From positions 26,917-82,426 of the forward strand of contig DDSQ01000186.1 of the NCBI GenBank assembly GCA_002343845.1: a stretch of 55,510 bases of DNA. The letters run 5' to 3'. Made by a program: the position numbers and the translations under genes. The notes below the pieces were generated by a model. It was not told where the DNA came from. It worked only from the letters and a program-made list of their open reading frames with translations, and did not search any database. The first letter of the stretch is position 1, and each line of letters opens with the position of its first letter. Origin of the DNA: Planctomycetes bacterium UBA2386 (GTDB lineage Bacteria > Planctomycetota > UBA1135 > UBA2386). This document shows positions 1-7,875 of this stretch, one piece after another.

Positions 1-36
1 GGCGAGGCCCTGGCCTGGGACATCACCTGGCTGTGA
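1..36 (+). CDS. 3' end of an unidentified gene (partial)
   Basis: Frame 1 is open from the window edge and ends at a TGA at 34-36, giving only eleven residues (GEALAWDITWL). It stops nine bases before the convergent minus-strand gene that ends at 46, a spacing like the other convergent pairs here. The piece is too short to assign a family. It could be chance, but the tight packing of the rest of the window makes a real gene end likely. Confidence 0.35.
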   Translation, partial: GEALAWDITWL

Positions 37-45
37 ACGGCGGCG

Positions 46-576
46 TCAGGGGGCGTCGCCGCCGTCCGTGCTCGCGTTCTCGCCGATCGCTGCCAGCAGG
101 TCGTCCTTGAGACCGCCGAGGTTGGCGAGGTCGATCGCCGGCGCGAACAGCGCCACCGGCTCGACCTCCGGGAGCTTCGGATCGACGACAACGAGATCGG
201 CGCGCTCCTGTTCGGCGTTGCGGGGCGCGACCATGCGCAGCACGCGCTTGCGCAGCAGCAGCAGCGCACAGAAGTAGCGCAGCGCCCGCGCGCGGTCGTC
301 GTCGACGGTGGCGAGCCGGTCGAACAGCGCCCGCAGCGACACGAGGTCGAGCACCGGCTCCTTGCTGCCCGCACTGCGGCGATGCGCGCGCCAGTGGATC
401 GGCGGCTCGCCGGCCGGACATCGCCGTTCGTAGTCGGTGAAGCACGCGTCGCAGAGGTCCGAACGCACGCACTCCGGCCAACGCAGCACCGCGACGTACG
501 ACCTGCTGGTCGGCAGCGGGCAGCCAGGACGTTCGCACGGCTTGCGGTCGCGATGGATCTTCCAGTCGTCGGTCAT
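46..576 (-). CDS. Hypothetical protein with Cys-rich N-terminus
   Basis: A 176-residue protein without signal peptide or membrane segment. The first 55 residues contain a CxxxxC pair (C14, C19), a CxxC pair (C42, C45) and extra cysteines C36 and C53, a spacing compatible with a zinc-ribbon or knuckle; metal binding is inference. The rest is a mostly helical region with a Leu-rich stretch near residue 105 and an acidic tail. The ATG lies three bases after the stop of the HEAT lipoprotein gene, so the two are almost certainly one transcript. I do not recognise the family. Confidence 0.7.
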   Translation of the reverse strand: MTDDWKIHRDRKPCERPGCPLPTSRSYVAVLRWPECVRSDLCDACFTDYERRCPAGEPPIHWRAHRRSAGSKEPVLDLVSLRALFDRLATVDDDRARALRYFCALLLLRKRVLRMVAPRNAEQERADLVVVDPKLPEVEPVALFAPAIDLANLGGLKDDLLAAIGENASTDGGDAP

Positions 577-579
577 GCG

Positions 580-1620
580 TCAGCGGCCTCCGTCCGGACG
601 CGCCTCGGGCGCAGCGTCGATCGACGCCGCGAACGCGCGCCACGCATCGGGCGTCCTCGGTCCGCGCGTGCCGGCCAGCCGCTGCAGGCTCGCTTGCGCC
701 GCCTGTTCTCCCGGCCAATCCCGCTCGCGCTTGCAGCGCTCGAGGTAGTCGATCAGCGCGTTCGCCACCGGCGCACTCGGGAACGCCTCCAGCGTCTGCG
801 CTGCCACGCGGCGCACGAACGGATCCGGATCGGCGTTCAGCTTTTGGATCAGCAGCGCGCGGGCCGGCTCACCGCCGCTGCGCAGGCTACGCAGCGCGTC
901 GGCCCGCACCGTATAGTCCCCGTCGCCGGCGAGCGTGCGCAGCGTCGCCAGCGTCTCGGCGTCGACGCCGATGCGTCCCAGGGCGCGCGCCGCGGCGCGC
1001 TGCTGGCGGGCCTGGCCGTTGCGCGCGACCCGCTGCAAGGCCGGCCGCGCGGGCGCTCCGATCGTCGCCAACAGTTCGCTCCCGAGTTCACGTGGCTGCG
1101 GCTGCTCGTGCTCGAGCAGGTCGTGCACCAGCACGGGCACCGCGGCGCTGCCGAGCGCGACGATGCCGGCGATGGCGCGTTGTTCGATCGTCGTCGGCGA
1201 ACCTCCCGGGGGCGCTGCGTGTTCGGCCACGGAACGCAGCAACCGGCTGCCTGCTGCCTGCTCGTCCGCAGCCCGCAACTCCTGCAACGCCGCGGCGGCC
1301 TTCTTGTCGGCTGGCTGGCGAGGCTCGGCCACCACCGCCTGCGCGCCCTCCTCGACCCCGTGCGCCTCGCGGCCGGCGATGACGTCGATCACGAACATGC
1401 GCACGAGCCACGCGGCAGCAACCGGGTCCGCGGCCAACGCGTCACGCTGCGCGGGCCAGTCGGCGGCGTCGGCGCGGTACGCGGCCTCGGCGGTGCGGCA
1501 ACGAACCAGCTGCTCCGCCGACAGGCGCGCGGGCTCGCCGCTGGACGACGCGCACGCGCCGAGCAGCAGCGCGATCGACACGTGCGTTCGGCGGACGTTG
1601 GTGGCAGCACCCGGATGCAT
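580..1620 (-). CDS. HEAT-repeat lipoprotein
   Basis: A protein of 346 residues with an N-terminal export signal ending in the lipobox LLGAC, so it is probably lipid-anchored. From about residue 150 onward it has helical repeats of HEAT type (for example AVPVLVHDLLEH, then ARPALQRVARN, then VRADALRSLRS and VRRVAAQTLEAF), a scaffold used for protein binding. The middle (about 95-135) is Ala-rich. An ATG at 1620 is preferred over a GTG one codon upstream. It is divergent from the acetyltransferase gene with only 18 bp between start codons, and leads a two-gene unit with the Cys-motif protein. The binding partner cannot be inferred. Confidence 0.75.
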   Translation of the reverse strand: MHPGAATNVRRTHVSIALLLGACASSSGEPARLSAEQLVRCRTAEAAYRADAADWPAQRDALAADPVAAAWLVRMFVIDVIAGREAHGVEEGAQAVVAEPRQPADKKAAAALQELRAADEQAAGSRLLRSVAEHAAPPGGSPTTIEQRAIAGIVALGSAAVPVLVHDLLEHEQPQPRELGSELLATIGAPARPALQRVARNGQARQQRAAARALGRIGVDAETLATLRTLAGDGDYTVRADALRSLRSGGEPARALLIQKLNADPDPFVRRVAAQTLEAFPSAPVANALIDYLERCKRERDWPGEQAAQASLQRLAGTRGPRTPDAWRAFAASIDAAPEARPDGGR

Positions 1621-1624
1621 CACC

Positions 1625-1630
1625 TAAGGT
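1625..1630 (+). promoter_or_regulatory. Candidate -10 element of the acetyltransferase gene
   Basis: TAAGGT lies 8 nt before the ATG at 1639 in the 18-bp gap between divergent genes, which would give a leaderless transcript. There is no recognisable -35 box or Shine-Dalgarno sequence. The match to the -10 consensus is weak; support comes from the same geometry at other genes in the window. Confidence 0.3.
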
Positions 1631-1638
1631 CTAGCGCG

Positions 1639-2772
1639 ATGAACGCCCCGGCGACAGAGCCGCGCACCGATGTCGTGATCCGGCCGGTGACCAACGCCAA
1701 GCGCTTCCTCGAACTGCAGCGAGCGTTCTACGCCGGCGACCCCGACTACGTGCCGCCAGTCGCCGCCGCCGAGGCCTGGCAACTCGATCCGCGGCGGAAT
1801 CCGTTCTTCCGCCACGCCGAGGTCGGCTTCTTCGCCGCGTTCCGCGGTGGGCGCTGCGTCGGCCGCGTCAGCACGTGCCGCGACCGGCTGCACGACGAGT
1901 TCCACGGCGACCGCATCGGCTTCTTCGGCCACTTCGAAGCCGCCGACGCGGCGACGGCCGCACTGCTGGTCGAACACGCGGCGCAGTGGTGTCGTCAACG
2001 CGGGGCCGAGGCCCTGCGCGGCCCGGTCGACCTGTCGACCAACCACCGCTGCGGACTGCGCGTCGACGGCGGCGGCGGTCCGCCGGTGATGATGATGCCG
2101 CACAACCCGCCCTCGTACGCCCCATGGCTCGAGGCGACCGGGCTCACGAAGGCGAAGGACCTGCTCGCCCTCTGGGGAACCAGCGCCGGCCTCGACCGCC
2201 AACGCATCGGCCGCATCGCCGCGCACTTGCAGAAGCGCTCGCAAGTCACGCTGCGGCGCGTGGACATGCGACGCTTCGACGCCGAGTGCGCGGTGCTGTG
2301 GGATCTCTACGAGCGCATCTGGGAACGCAACTGGGGCTTCGTGCCGATGCCGCGCGAGGAGTTCCTCGCACAGGCCAAGGACCTGAAGAAGGTCGCGCAC
2401 CCCGCCCTGCTGCACATCGCCGAAGCCAAGGGCCAACCGATCGCGTTCGCGCTCGCCCTGCCCGACATCAACGTCGCGGCGAAGGCGTGCAACGGCCGGC
2501 TGTTCCCGTTCGGCTGGTGGAAGTTCCTGAAGGCGCTGCGCAACACGCACCACATCCGCGTGCTGACGCTCGGCGTGATCCCGGAGTACCGCCGTGCCGG
2601 CATCGACATGCTGCTGATGCACCGCGTGACGACGGACGGCGAAGCCGCGGGCTTCAACGCCTGCGAGGCGAGCTGGATCCTCGAGGACAACCACGACATG
2701 CTCGGCCCGCTCGAGACGATGGGCTTCCGGGCCTACCGCCGCTACCGCATCTACGAGAAGAGCCTTCGCTGA
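1639..2772 (+). CDS. GNAT-family N-acetyltransferase
   Basis: A cytosolic protein of 377 residues. The C-terminal half has a GNAT-like acetyl-CoA fold: a beta-strand with LTLGVIPEYRRAGIDMLLMHR (a V/I-x-P-x-x-R-x-x-G-I/A variant of motif A, about residues 313-333), followed by an NACEASWILEDN strand and a final FRAYRRYRIYEK segment. The N-terminal half (FYAGDPDYVPP, RNPFFRHAEVGFFAAFRGGR) resembles the first GNAT half of the long, about 380-residue acetyltransferases found in Planctomycetes and related phyla. The substrate is unknown. The frame is open far upstream, but the ATG at 1639 is the first start that clears the divergent lipoprotein gene. Its stop overlaps the next start (TGATG). Confidence 0.8.
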   Translation: MNAPATEPRTDVVIRPVTNAKRFLELQRAFYAGDPDYVPPVAAAEAWQLDPRRNPFFRHAEVGFFAAFRGGRCVGRVSTCRDRLHDEFHGDRIGFFGHFEAADAATAALLVEHAAQWCRQRGAEALRGPVDLSTNHRCGLRVDGGGGPPVMMMPHNPPSYAPWLEATGLTKAKDLLALWGTSAGLDRQRIGRIAAHLQKRSQVTLRRVDMRRFDAECAVLWDLYERIWERNWGFVPMPREEFLAQAKDLKKVAHPALLHIAEAKGQPIAFALALPDINVAAKACNGRLFPFGWWKFLKALRNTHHIRVLTLGVIPEYRRAGIDMLLMHRVTTDGEAAGFNACEASWILEDNHDMLGPLETMGFRAYRRYRIYEKSLR

Positions 2773-2987
2773 TGGACATCAAGCTGCAACGCGGCATGCC
2801 CGGCATGCCGCAGATCCCGACCAACCTGCCGGTCCTGCTGCTCGTGCTCGGCGCCGGCGCGATCGGCTTCGGCCTGCTGCTGCTGTTCAACGAATGGCTG
2901 CTGCGATGGCTCGTCGCCGGCGTGTTCCTGGTGATCGGCGCCGTGCTGCTGCTGACCGGCCTGCGCGCCAAGAAGCTACTGGGCTGA
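2772..2987 (+). CDS. Small two-helix membrane protein
   Basis: A 71-residue protein with a short Met/Pro-rich N-terminus (about 20 residues) and two hydrophobic helices (about 21-41 and 46-65) ending in a basic RAKKLLG tail, typical of a small inner-membrane hairpin protein. The ATG overlaps the stop of the acetyltransferase gene by one base (TGATG), which indicates translational coupling. The end overlaps the convergent broken lipoprotein gene by twelve bases. No known family is recognised. Confidence 0.65.
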   Translation: MDIKLQRGMPGMPQIPTNLPVLLLVLGAGAIGFGLLLLFNEWLLRWLVAGVFLVIGAVLLLTGLRAKKLLG

Positions 2988-3476
2988 CAACGCCGGCAAC
3001 GGCGTGCCGCGGATCCACTGCAGCGCGTCGGTGTGGCCGAGCCCGAACTCGCGACCCTCGAACCACAACCACGGCCCCGCATCGGCCGCCGGGCCACCGA
3101 CGACCGGAAGCTGCTGGCCGGTGTCGGCGAACGTCGCGGTGCCGTTCGCGAGCCGCCCGCGCACGCGCACCTGCAGGCCGCCGAGGCCCATGTTGTTCTT
3201 GATGACGCCTTCGGCGATCGCCTTCACGTCGATCGGCTGCGGCCGTTCGATGCGCGCGCGGCAGAGCTGGCGGTCGAGGTCGATCTGCGGGGTGGAGCCG
3301 AACCGGCTCTCGAAGAACTGCTGGAGGCCCAGCAGTTCTTCACTTCACGTTCAACCCTGCAGTTGGATCTCGACGAACGCGAAGTCGGTCGGCGCTGGGT
3401 GGATGTCGACGCCCGGCGCGAGGCAGGAGCCGAGCAGGAGCGCGGTGAGGGAAACGCCGAGCAGCGAGCGTGCCAT
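2976..3476 (-). pseudogene. Exported lipoprotein gene interrupted by two in-frame TGA codons
   Basis: The reading frame starts with ATG at 3476, two bases after the stop of the outer-membrane barrel gene. It encodes a signal peptide with lipobox LLGSC, then APGVDIHPAPTDFAFVEIQL. It stops at TGA (3351-3353); one codon later a second TGA follows (3345-3347), and then the same frame continues for 123 further codons (SEELLGLQQFFESRFG ... IKNNMGLGGLQVRVRG ... QLPVVGGP ... WLWFEGREFG) to a stop at 2976. The downstream part has no ATG start of its own before residue 40. Because both parts share one frame and read as one coherent exported protein, I interpret a gene broken by nonsense changes. Alternatives are a real 41-residue lipopeptide followed by a GTG-initiated 83-residue gene at 2976-3227, or an assembly error. 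Confidence 0.5.
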
Positions 3477-3478
3477 GC

Positions 3479-4387
3479 TCAGAAACGATAGCCGAACGCG
3501 AACTGCAACGACCAGTCGTCGTCGAGCTGGACGCCGTTGACGTCCCGCCACACCGGCACTTCGCCGCTGACCTGGAAGTCGAGCGATGGCCGCGGCCGGA
3601 ACGCCCACTTCGCGCCGACGGCGAGCCGCTGGCCGCCGGTATTGGCGAGGTCCTGGCCGGCCATGCGGTCCCGGCTCTCGTCGTACCAGTGCAGGTAGAC
3701 GTCCGCGCGCATGAACGGCCCCGGGTACGGCTCCAGCCAGAAGCGATTGCCGACCGCGAGTTCGGCGAACCACGACGACCCGAGCCGATCGCCGTCGCCG
3801 TCACTGTCGGTGCGCGCCTGCCACAACACCGCGGCGTTGAACCGCCAGCGGCCGGGCTCGGGCGTCGTGGCGATGCCGATCGCGGGATCGACGCCGCCGC
3901 TGCCGGGCTGGGCCTCGGGTTCGAGTTCGACCCCGCCCTCGGTCGCGTCGTCGTCGCCGGTCGGCAGCGACAGCGACGTGATCACCGACGTGTTGATCGA
4001 CGCCCCGTGCGTGTCCCACCGCCAGAACCGCCACTTCGCGAGCAGTTCGAGATCGCCGACGCTGGCCGCCGACGCGTCGCCGAGCCGCGACGAGGCCTCG
4101 TCGACCACGTACGGCAGCGCCACGCCGATCTGCAGGTCGTGCCGCCAGCCGTACTGCAGCGCCGCGGTCGTGGTCATACGCCAGCGGGACGCCGCCGACG
4201 GGTCGGCGACGCGATCCCCGCCCGAACGCACCGTGTCCTCGCGGTCGATCTCGACGCCGAAGCTCAGCAGGCGGCCGCCTTCGTAGAGCGTCTCGCCGTC
4301 GACGACGTCGAGCACGCTGCCCTGCGCCGGCAGTGCGGCGGCGAGCGCTGCGAACGCGCAGAAACCGCATCGATAGCCGAAGTGCAT
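3479..4387 (-). CDS. Outer-membrane beta-barrel protein, PF13557-like
   Basis: A 302-residue protein with a signal peptide (MHFGYRCGFCAFAALAAALPAQG). It is rich in alternating aromatic/hydrophobic strands (TTAALQYGWRHDLQIGVALPYV, FWLEPYPGPFMRADVYLHWY, LDFQVSGEVPVWRDV) and ends in Phe (FAFGYRF), the classic C-terminal signature of barrels inserted by the BAM machinery. Strand pattern and size resemble the MetA-pathway phenol-degradation/transporter-like barrels; substrate unknown. A good Shine-Dalgarno AGGAG sits 6 nt before the ATG, one of few in the window. It follows the fused BatD-BatE gene after nine bases and is probably in that operon. Confidence 0.7.
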   Translation of the reverse strand: MHFGYRCGFCAFAALAAALPAQGSVLDVVDGETLYEGGRLLSFGVEIDREDTVRSGGDRVADPSAASRWRMTTTAALQYGWRHDLQIGVALPYVVDEASSRLGDASAASVGDLELLAKWRFWRWDTHGASINTSVITSLSLPTGDDDATEGGVELEPEAQPGSGGVDPAIGIATTPEPGRWRFNAAVLWQARTDSDGDGDRLGSSWFAELAVGNRFWLEPYPGPFMRADVYLHWYDESRDRMAGQDLANTGGQRLAVGAKWAFRPRPSLDFQVSGEVPVWRDVNGVQLDDDWSLQFAFGYRF

Positions 4388-4396
4388 GCCGTTCTC

Positions 4397-6883
4397 CTAC
4401 TCGATCGGCGCGATCGCGTCGCGCGGCGCGTAGCCCGAACGGTCGTCGGCGCGCACACGCACGAACCGCCCCTCGCTGCCGCCGAGCAGTTGCACGAGCA
4501 CGCCAGGCCGCACCGTCGCGACCGCCTCGAGACCATCGCGTGGTTCGGCGACGAGCCCGACCTTCCGCAGCACGACGGCCTCCGGCATCGCCCTGGCCGC
4601 GAGAGCTGGCCCGGCGGCGAGCAGCGCCCCTGGCACCAGCGCCAGCACGCCGACCCACCGGCAGCCGACCCGCCGCCACCCGAGCACCAGACAGCCCGCG
4701 GCGACGGCGAAGCAGACGAGTGCCAGAGCGAGGTGCTCGATCGGTCGCAGCCGCGAGCGCAACTCGGCGAGCTGCGCCAGCAGGCCGGGCGACTCGCCGA
4801 CCAGTTCGAGCCGCGTGCGCACCAGGGCGAGGTTGGCGAGCAGTTCCGGATCGCGCGGCAGGCCGGCGCGCGCGTTCTCGAACGCCCACAATGCGCGTGG
4901 CAGGTCGCCGAGCCGGAAGAAGCAGTTGCCGCGCGCTTGCCAGAGGCGGCGGTCGCCGGTGGCCGCGAACGCGCGCGCGAACGCCTGCCCGGCCGCCGCA
5001 TGGTCGCCCGCGCGGTAGGCGCGCACGCCCTCGGCCGCGGCACCGGCGTCGCCCTGGGCGGGCAATTCCCCGCCGCTCGTCGCGGCACCGAGCAGCACCA
5101 GCAGGAACGGCAGCATCGCGCGGATCCCGAAGCGCTCCGCCTCGAGTTCTTCGACCAAGGCCCGCACCGCGTCGGCGGTCAGCGGCTCGCCCCCGCCATA
5201 GCGCGCCGCGGTGCCGCGTTCGATCGCCGCCGCGACGGCGCGCGCCCGCGGCTCGGCGAGACCGGCCTGCGCCAACCGCGCCGCGAGGTCGGGAGCGATC
5301 ACCGCCGCCGCGGGCTGACCGAGGCGATCGCCGACGTAGGCAGCGAGCGCGTCGAGCGGTTCGACGCCATGCGCGAGTGCGTGGCGGCACGTGCGCGCAG
5401 CGGCGCGAGCCCGCTGGCCGGCCGGATCCGCAGCGCGCCGCGCGCGATGCCGCCGCCAGAACGCGAGCCCGGCGGCGACGACCCACGGCCCGAGCAGCGC
5501 CGCGGCGAGCAGCCACGTCGGCAGCGGGCGCGCGACCACCGGCGGTCCGTCGAGCGACGGCAGGTCGAAGATGTCGTCGACGCCCGGAGTCACGGCCTTC
5601 GCGGACGCCGACGGCAGCGGCGCCAGCGTCTCGCCGTTCGCCAGCGGCTGCACCCGCAGCGGCAGCGCCTTGGTCACGACCTCCACGAACGACTCGACTC
5701 CCGGCGTGGTGTCGAACCAGTTCCAGGAGATCGGCGGCACCGCCGCGACGTCGACCGAGAGCGGCGTCAGGTCATAGGTGACGACGACCTGGTCGGCCGA
5801 CCGCTGAGGTTCGGTCTGCCCGAGCTTGTGCAGACCGGGCAGGTCGTCGAGCGGTGGCAGCCGCAGGAACTCGAGGTTGCCCTGGCCACGCACCGTCAAC
5901 GTCAGCTTGACCGAGCCGCCGAGCTTGACGCTGTCGCGGTCCAGCGTCGCTTCGAACGAGAACCTGCCGACGGCGCCGTAGTACGGCGTCGGTCGCCCGG
6001 CTTCGGGGATCGGCAGCACCTCGATCGTGAGCGGCTTGCCGTAGACGTAGTACTGCTCGCTGAGGCCGCCGCGCGTCGTGCCGAAGAAGTCCTGGCGGCC
6101 TGGTTGCCGCACGACGTGGTAGCGGAACGTCGGCGCCGGCAGCGTGATGGTGCCGATGCGCGTCGGCAGGAACGCACGCTCGTAGGCGAACCGCAGCCAG
6201 CGCTGGCCGCCTCGTTCGTGCCCGGGCTCGATCGCCACCGGGATCGCCATGCGACCCTGCACGATCAACGCCGCGTTGCCCGCGGGTGCTGGCGTCTCGA
6301 TCGGCTCCCCGGCCGGGAAGTCGACGAGCCACTCGGCCTGCACCTCGACGTCGTAGTAGAGCTGGCCGGTGCGCGCGCGCTCCTGCAGGAGCCGCAGCCC
6401 TTCCTGCACGCCGGCAGCCACCCGCACGCGAATCGGCTCGTGCACGTAGACACGGGCCGGCTGCACCTGCACGTCGAGCCAGGCGGCCTCTTCGCCGCGC
6501 AGGTCCTTCTTGACGTCGAGCCGCAGTTCGCGCGTCTGCTGCTCGCGCGATCCGGTCCAGACGGCGAACGGCGGGATCACGAACGTGCCCTCGCGGCCGG
6601 CCTGCAGCTCGAGCAGCCAGCTCACGGTCACGCGCTGCGTGATGTTCTGGCCGTTCCATCGCTGCTCCATCTGCTGCGACGGGCCACCCACCCGGATGCG
6701 CACGCCATCGACTTCGGGCACGCGCAGCTCGCGCAGGTTGCCGCCGGGGTCGACGACGCGAAGTTCGACGCGCGCGGCGTCGCCGAGGCGCACCGTCGCC
6801 GGTTCCGGCCCGGTGACGACGAGCTGCTCCTGTGCCGACAGGCACGCGGCGAACAGGGCGAACGCCAACGCAGCGGGCTTCAC
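4397..6883 (-). CDS. BatD-BatE fusion protein
   Basis: One open frame of 828 residues. Residues 1-18 are a signal peptide; about 20-450 form the oxygen-tolerance BatD region of Ig-like modules (VTGPEPATVRLGDAARVEL, later FEATLDRDSVKLGGSVKLTL). A membrane helix (LLAAALLGPWVVAAGLAFW) lies near 460-480, followed by a cytosolic helical part. At residue 590 a BatE-like protein begins without any intervening stop: a second signal-like helix (MLPFLLVLLGAA), TPR repeats (about 612-690), two membrane helices and a C-terminal SH3-like domain (VLVQLLGGSEGRFVRVRADD). GTG start at 6883 overlaps the upstream stop (GTGA). In other Bat operons BatD and BatE are separate genes. An internal start at 5116 could also yield BatE alone. 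Confidence 0.8.
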   Translation of the reverse strand: MKPAALAFALFAACLSAQEQLVVTGPEPATVRLGDAARVELRVVDPGGNLRELRVPEVDGVRIRVGGPSQQMEQRWNGQNITQRVTVSWLLELQAGREGTFVIPPFAVWTGSREQQTRELRLDVKKDLRGEEAAWLDVQVQPARVYVHEPIRVRVAAGVQEGLRLLQERARTGQLYYDVEVQAEWLVDFPAGEPIETPAPAGNAALIVQGRMAIPVAIEPGHERGGQRWLRFAYERAFLPTRIGTITLPAPTFRYHVVRQPGRQDFFGTTRGGLSEQYYVYGKPLTIEVLPIPEAGRPTPYYGAVGRFSFEATLDRDSVKLGGSVKLTLTVRGQGNLEFLRLPPLDDLPGLHKLGQTEPQRSADQVVVTYDLTPLSVDVAAVPPISWNWFDTTPGVESFVEVVTKALPLRVQPLANGETLAPLPSASAKAVTPGVDDIFDLPSLDGPPVVARPLPTWLLAAALLGPWVVAAGLAFWRRHRARRAADPAGQRARAAARTCRHALAHGVEPLDALAAYVGDRLGQPAAAVIAPDLAARLAQAGLAEPRARAVAAAIERGTAARYGGGEPLTADAVRALVEELEAERFGIRAMLPFLLVLLGAATSGGELPAQGDAGAAAEGVRAYRAGDHAAAGQAFARAFAATGDRRLWQARGNCFFRLGDLPRALWAFENARAGLPRDPELLANLALVRTRLELVGESPGLLAQLAELRSRLRPIEHLALALVCFAVAAGCLVLGWRRVGCRWVGVLALVPGALLAAGPALAARAMPEAVVLRKVGLVAEPRDGLEAVATVRPGVLVQLLGGSEGRFVRVRADDRSGYAPRDAIAPIE

Positions 6884-7875
6884 CAGTCGCGCTCCACGGC
6901 CGGCCGGCCGGTCTTCGCGCGCGCGCGGATCGCCTGCTGTTTCCGATCGAGCTCGCGCAGTTGCTCGAGCAACCGCTGCGCCTGCTCGGGCGTGAGTTCC
7001 TTGCCCTCGGCAGCCTCGCCCGGCGCGTCCTGCCGTTTGCCGTCGCCGGACGGCTTCTCGGCGGACTGCTCGTCGGGCTTGGCTTCGCCGGGTCGGTCCT
7101 GTTCGCCCGACTTCGGCGGTTCCTGGCCGGACTCGGGCTTCGGCTCGGTGGCCTGCGGCTCGGGCTTCTCCTCGCCTTCGCCCTTCGGCTGTGACTCCGA
7201 CTTCGACTCGTTCTGCTTCGGCTCCTGCGGCTCCTGCTTCGGTTGCTCCTGCTTCTGGTCGCTCTTCTCGTCCTGCTCCTTCTTCTCGTCCTTCTTCTCG
7301 TCCTTCTTCTCGTCGTTCGGCTGCGATTCGTCCTTCGGCTGCTGCTCGCGCTGCTTCTTCAGCTCCTCGATCTTCTTCTCGAGCGCCTCGATCAGACGCA
7401 ATGAGCGCTCGGTGTTGCGCAGCAGTTCGGCGGACGGGTTCGCCGTGACCCCGCGCACGAAGTGGTCGCGCGCCTGCGTTGCCTTCTCCAGCGCCTGTTC
7501 GAGCAACGGCAGCGGGTCCGCGGGCTGCGCCGGCGTCGGTGCGGCCGCTGCCGGTGCAGCCGCCTCCGCCTCGAGCGCTTTCGCCTCGTCGTGGCGAACG
7601 GCGCCCAGCAGTCCGGCGTGGAGGTCGACGCGCGCCGAACGATCCATCGCGGCGTACTTCTCCGCCGCGGTCTCGGCAGCGGCGAGGTCGCCGGCCCGCC
7701 AGCTGGCGAGCGCCAGGTTCCACTGCAGCTCGGCCGAGTCGCCGTCCGCGGCGATCGCGGCGCGGAACGCTGCAGCTGCCTCGGGGTACTTGCCGTCGCG
7801 GTAGAGCTGCAGCCCACGTTCGCGTTCGCCACCCGGCAGGGCCAGCAATGCCGCCAACAGTCCAGCGAGCTTCAT
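6880..7875 (-). CDS. TPR protein of the Bat operon (BatC-like)
   Basis: A 331-residue protein with a short signal peptide (MKLAGLLAALLALPGG), two to three TPR units (about 15-100: GLQLYRDGKYPEAAAAFRAAI, WNLALASWRAGDLAAAETA), an Ala/Pro linker, and a highly charged Glu/Lys/Gln/Pro region (about 185-300) with EKKDEKKDEKK repeats, closing with a helix (LTPEQAQRLLEQLRELDRKQQAIRAR). This order of TPR plus long charged tail is typical of the periplasmic BatC-type subunit, thought to work with the VWA proteins BatA and BatB. The ATG at 7875 overlaps the stop of batB (ATGA), so the earlier in-frame ATG was not used. Confidence 0.8.
   Translation of the reverse strand: MKLAGLLAALLALPGGERERGLQLYRDGKYPEAAAAFRAAIAADGDSAELQWNLALASWRAGDLAAAETAAEKYAAMDRSARVDLHAGLLGAVRHDEAKALEAEAAAPAAAAPTPAQPADPLPLLEQALEKATQARDHFVRGVTANPSAELLRNTERSLRLIEALEKKIEELKKQREQQPKDESQPNDEKKDEKKDEKKEQDEKSDQKQEQPKQEPQEPKQNESKSESQPKGEGEEKPEPQATEPKPESGQEPPKSGEQDRPGEAKPDEQSAEKPSGDGKRQDAPGEAAEGKELTPEQAQRLLEQLRELDRKQQAIRARAKTGRPAVERDW
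7279..7314. repeat. Three tandem 12-bp coding repeats
   Basis: The unit CTTCTTCTCGTC occurs three times without mismatch on the plus strand. It encodes the DEKK repeats of the TPR protein on the minus strand. It is a likely slippage site for length variation in multiples of four residues. Confidence 0.8.

Noticed and set aside
3345..3353. Selenocysteine or TGA recoding
   Set aside because: Two TGAs one codon apart do not fit selenoproteins, no SECIS-like stem was seen, and TGA serves as ordinary stop everywhere else in the window.
3470..7804. Open frame of 1444 codons on the plus strand
   Set aside because: It is antisense to the Bat genes, His/Arg/Asp-rich and without recognisable domains; at this GC content stop codons are rare, so long shadow frames are expected.
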